A DNA stretch of 8,064 nt from an uncultured Actinomycetes bacterium. Its GTDB lineage: Bacteria; Actinomycetota; Acidimicrobiia; Acidimicrobiales; Microtrichaceae. The number at the start of each line of letters is the position of its first letter. Position 1 is the stretch's first letter. The stretch is from assembly GCA_903941145.1 (NCBI GenBank), contig CAJANQ010000073.1, positions 1 to 8,064 of the forward strand. The letters are read 5' to 3'. The notes beneath the pieces are model-generated. The model searched no databases. It saw only the letters and a program-made list of their open reading frames with translations, and was not told the origin of the DNA. Positions 7,433-8,064 of the stretch are shown one piece after another. A program made the position numbers and the translations under genes.

Positions 7433-8064
7433 TGCCCGGCCTCCCGCTCGATCTCCTCGACGAGCTGCTCGGCCGCGGCACGGTCCGCAAGCTCGTCCTG
7501 GCCCCGTGCGCTGCCACCGGTGCGCCGACCGGGGTGCGCACCCAGGGTCGACACGAGCGCCTTGGGCCCTGGACCGCCGGCCAGCCAGCCCAGCCCCACC
7601 GCGATCACCAGCAGCACGGTCCCCCCTAACGCCACGGCCGCGATCGACCCGAGGCGCGAGGCGGGCGAGAGCCGTGCGACCGCCATGCCCACGACGGCCG
7701 ACGCCACGACGGCGGCACCGGCCGAGCGGCACACCGGTACGACAAGTTGGTGCACGCGCGCACCCTCGCGGTGGAGCTTGCTCCGGACCACCCAGGAAAG
7801 CCCGACCAGCCCTACGCACTGCGCCACGGCGTAGCCGGCTCCGATCAGCGCGACGCGGTCGGCTCCGCTGCCGATCTGGACCATGGCGACCATCGCCGCC
7901 CCACCGAGCACCACCATGGCGAGCGCCACGAAGGCAGGGCTTCGGGTGTCGCCGTAGGAGTAGGCGACACGGACGAGGAACAGCACCAGCGAGAAGGCCG
8001 GCAGCCCGATGGCAAAGCCTGCGATGGCAAGGGACAGTTCGTCGTAGAGTCCCGCCGCGTTGCC
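7429..8064 (-). CDS. murJ: MurJ/MviN-type lipid flippase, C-terminal part (N-terminus beyond window)
   Basis: The last 211 residues of a MOP-superfamily exporter; the gene enters from the right edge and has no start in the window. MurJ moves lipid II, the peptidoglycan precursor, across the cytoplasmic membrane. The fragment shows the family hallmark near its beginning: LAIAGFAIGLPAFSL, then LVRVAYSYGDTRSPA (30-44), matching the conserved R-x-x-Y-(A/S)-x-x-D-T-x-x-P pattern. About five membrane segments follow (11-34, 45-63, 70-93, 107-129, 138-161). The last 50 residues are a polar tail, RRTGGSARGQDELADRAA..., with an acidic helix-like end; I see no pseudokinase domain like that of mycobacterial MurJ. 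The functional arginines of the N-terminal half lie outside the window and cannot be checked. Because it neighbours glycosyltransferases rather than the usual actinobacterial murJ context next to the trxB/parA region, it could be a second MurJ-like paralogue that exports another lipid-linked glycan. Confidence 0.85.
   Translation of the reverse strand, partial: GNAAGLYDELSLAIAGFAIGLPAFSLVLFLVRVAYSYGDTRSPAFVALAMVVLGGAAMVAMVQIGSGADRVALIGAGYAVAQCVGLVGLSWVVRSKLHREGARVHQLVVPVCRSAGAAVVASAVVGMAVARLSPASRLGSIAAVALGGTVLLVIAVGLGWLAGGPGPKALVSTLGAHPGRRTGGSARGQDELADRAAAEQLVEEIEREAGQ
7440..7445 (-). promoter_or_regulatory. Ribosome binding site of the GT4 glycosyltransferase gene
   Basis: GGGAGG on the minus strand, 7 bases before the ATG at 7432 and inside the end of the flippase gene. 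It supports the ATGA-overlap start over the longer open frame that reaches 7819. Confidence 0.7.

Noticed and set aside
7433..7819. N-terminal extension of the GT4 transferase
   Set aside because: It overlaps the flippase coding sequence out of frame and has no homology; the ATG at 7432 has an ATGA overlap and a good ribosome binding site.

Overview
The window is about 70% G+C, codes densely and carries every recognisable gene on the minus strand. It looks like chromosomal DNA of a high-GC actinobacterium. The order pyrG, ADP-ribose-pyrophosphatase-type NUDIX hydrolase, xerD is a conserved actinobacterial arrangement, known for example from Mycobacterium as Rv1699-Rv1701. The extra membrane and glycosyltransferase genes upstream of pyrG suggest something like Nocardioidaceae, but that placement is tentative. 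No mobile element, CRISPR array, tRNA, rRNA or phage signature was seen.

Transcription runs from high to low coordinates. The first block (8064 to 3268) holds four genes in an apparent operon: the C-terminal part of a MurJ/MviN-type lipid flippase, a GT4 glycosyltransferase, a large secreted/polytopic membrane protein with a degenerate alkaline-phosphatase-like ectodomain, and a divergent MraY/WecA-like (PNPT superfamily) membrane protein. All three junctions are 4-base stop/start overlaps (ATGA, ATGA, GTGA), which points to tight translational coupling. A non-coding gap of 119 bases (3149-3267) follows. It holds a possible promoter, a GC-rich inverted repeat and a clear ribosome binding site for the next block.

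The second block (3148 to 1) is pyrG (CTP synthase), a NUDIX hydrolase 11 bases downstream, and a XerD-type tyrosine recombinase whose GTG start directly abuts the NUDIX stop. The recombinase runs off the left edge but has all six catalytic residues and probably lacks only a few C-terminal residues.

The second block is ordinary housekeeping: nucleotide synthesis, nucleotide sanitation and chromosome dimer resolution. The first block is the part worth attention. A flippase, a glycosyltransferase, a PNPT-like protein and a large membrane protein of unknown role, all translationally coupled, look like an envelope glycan or lipid-linked sugar assembly module. The two hub proteins lack, or carry altered versions of, motifs normally needed for catalysis in their superfamilies. 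The function of this module is inferred from composition and cannot be read directly from the sequence.
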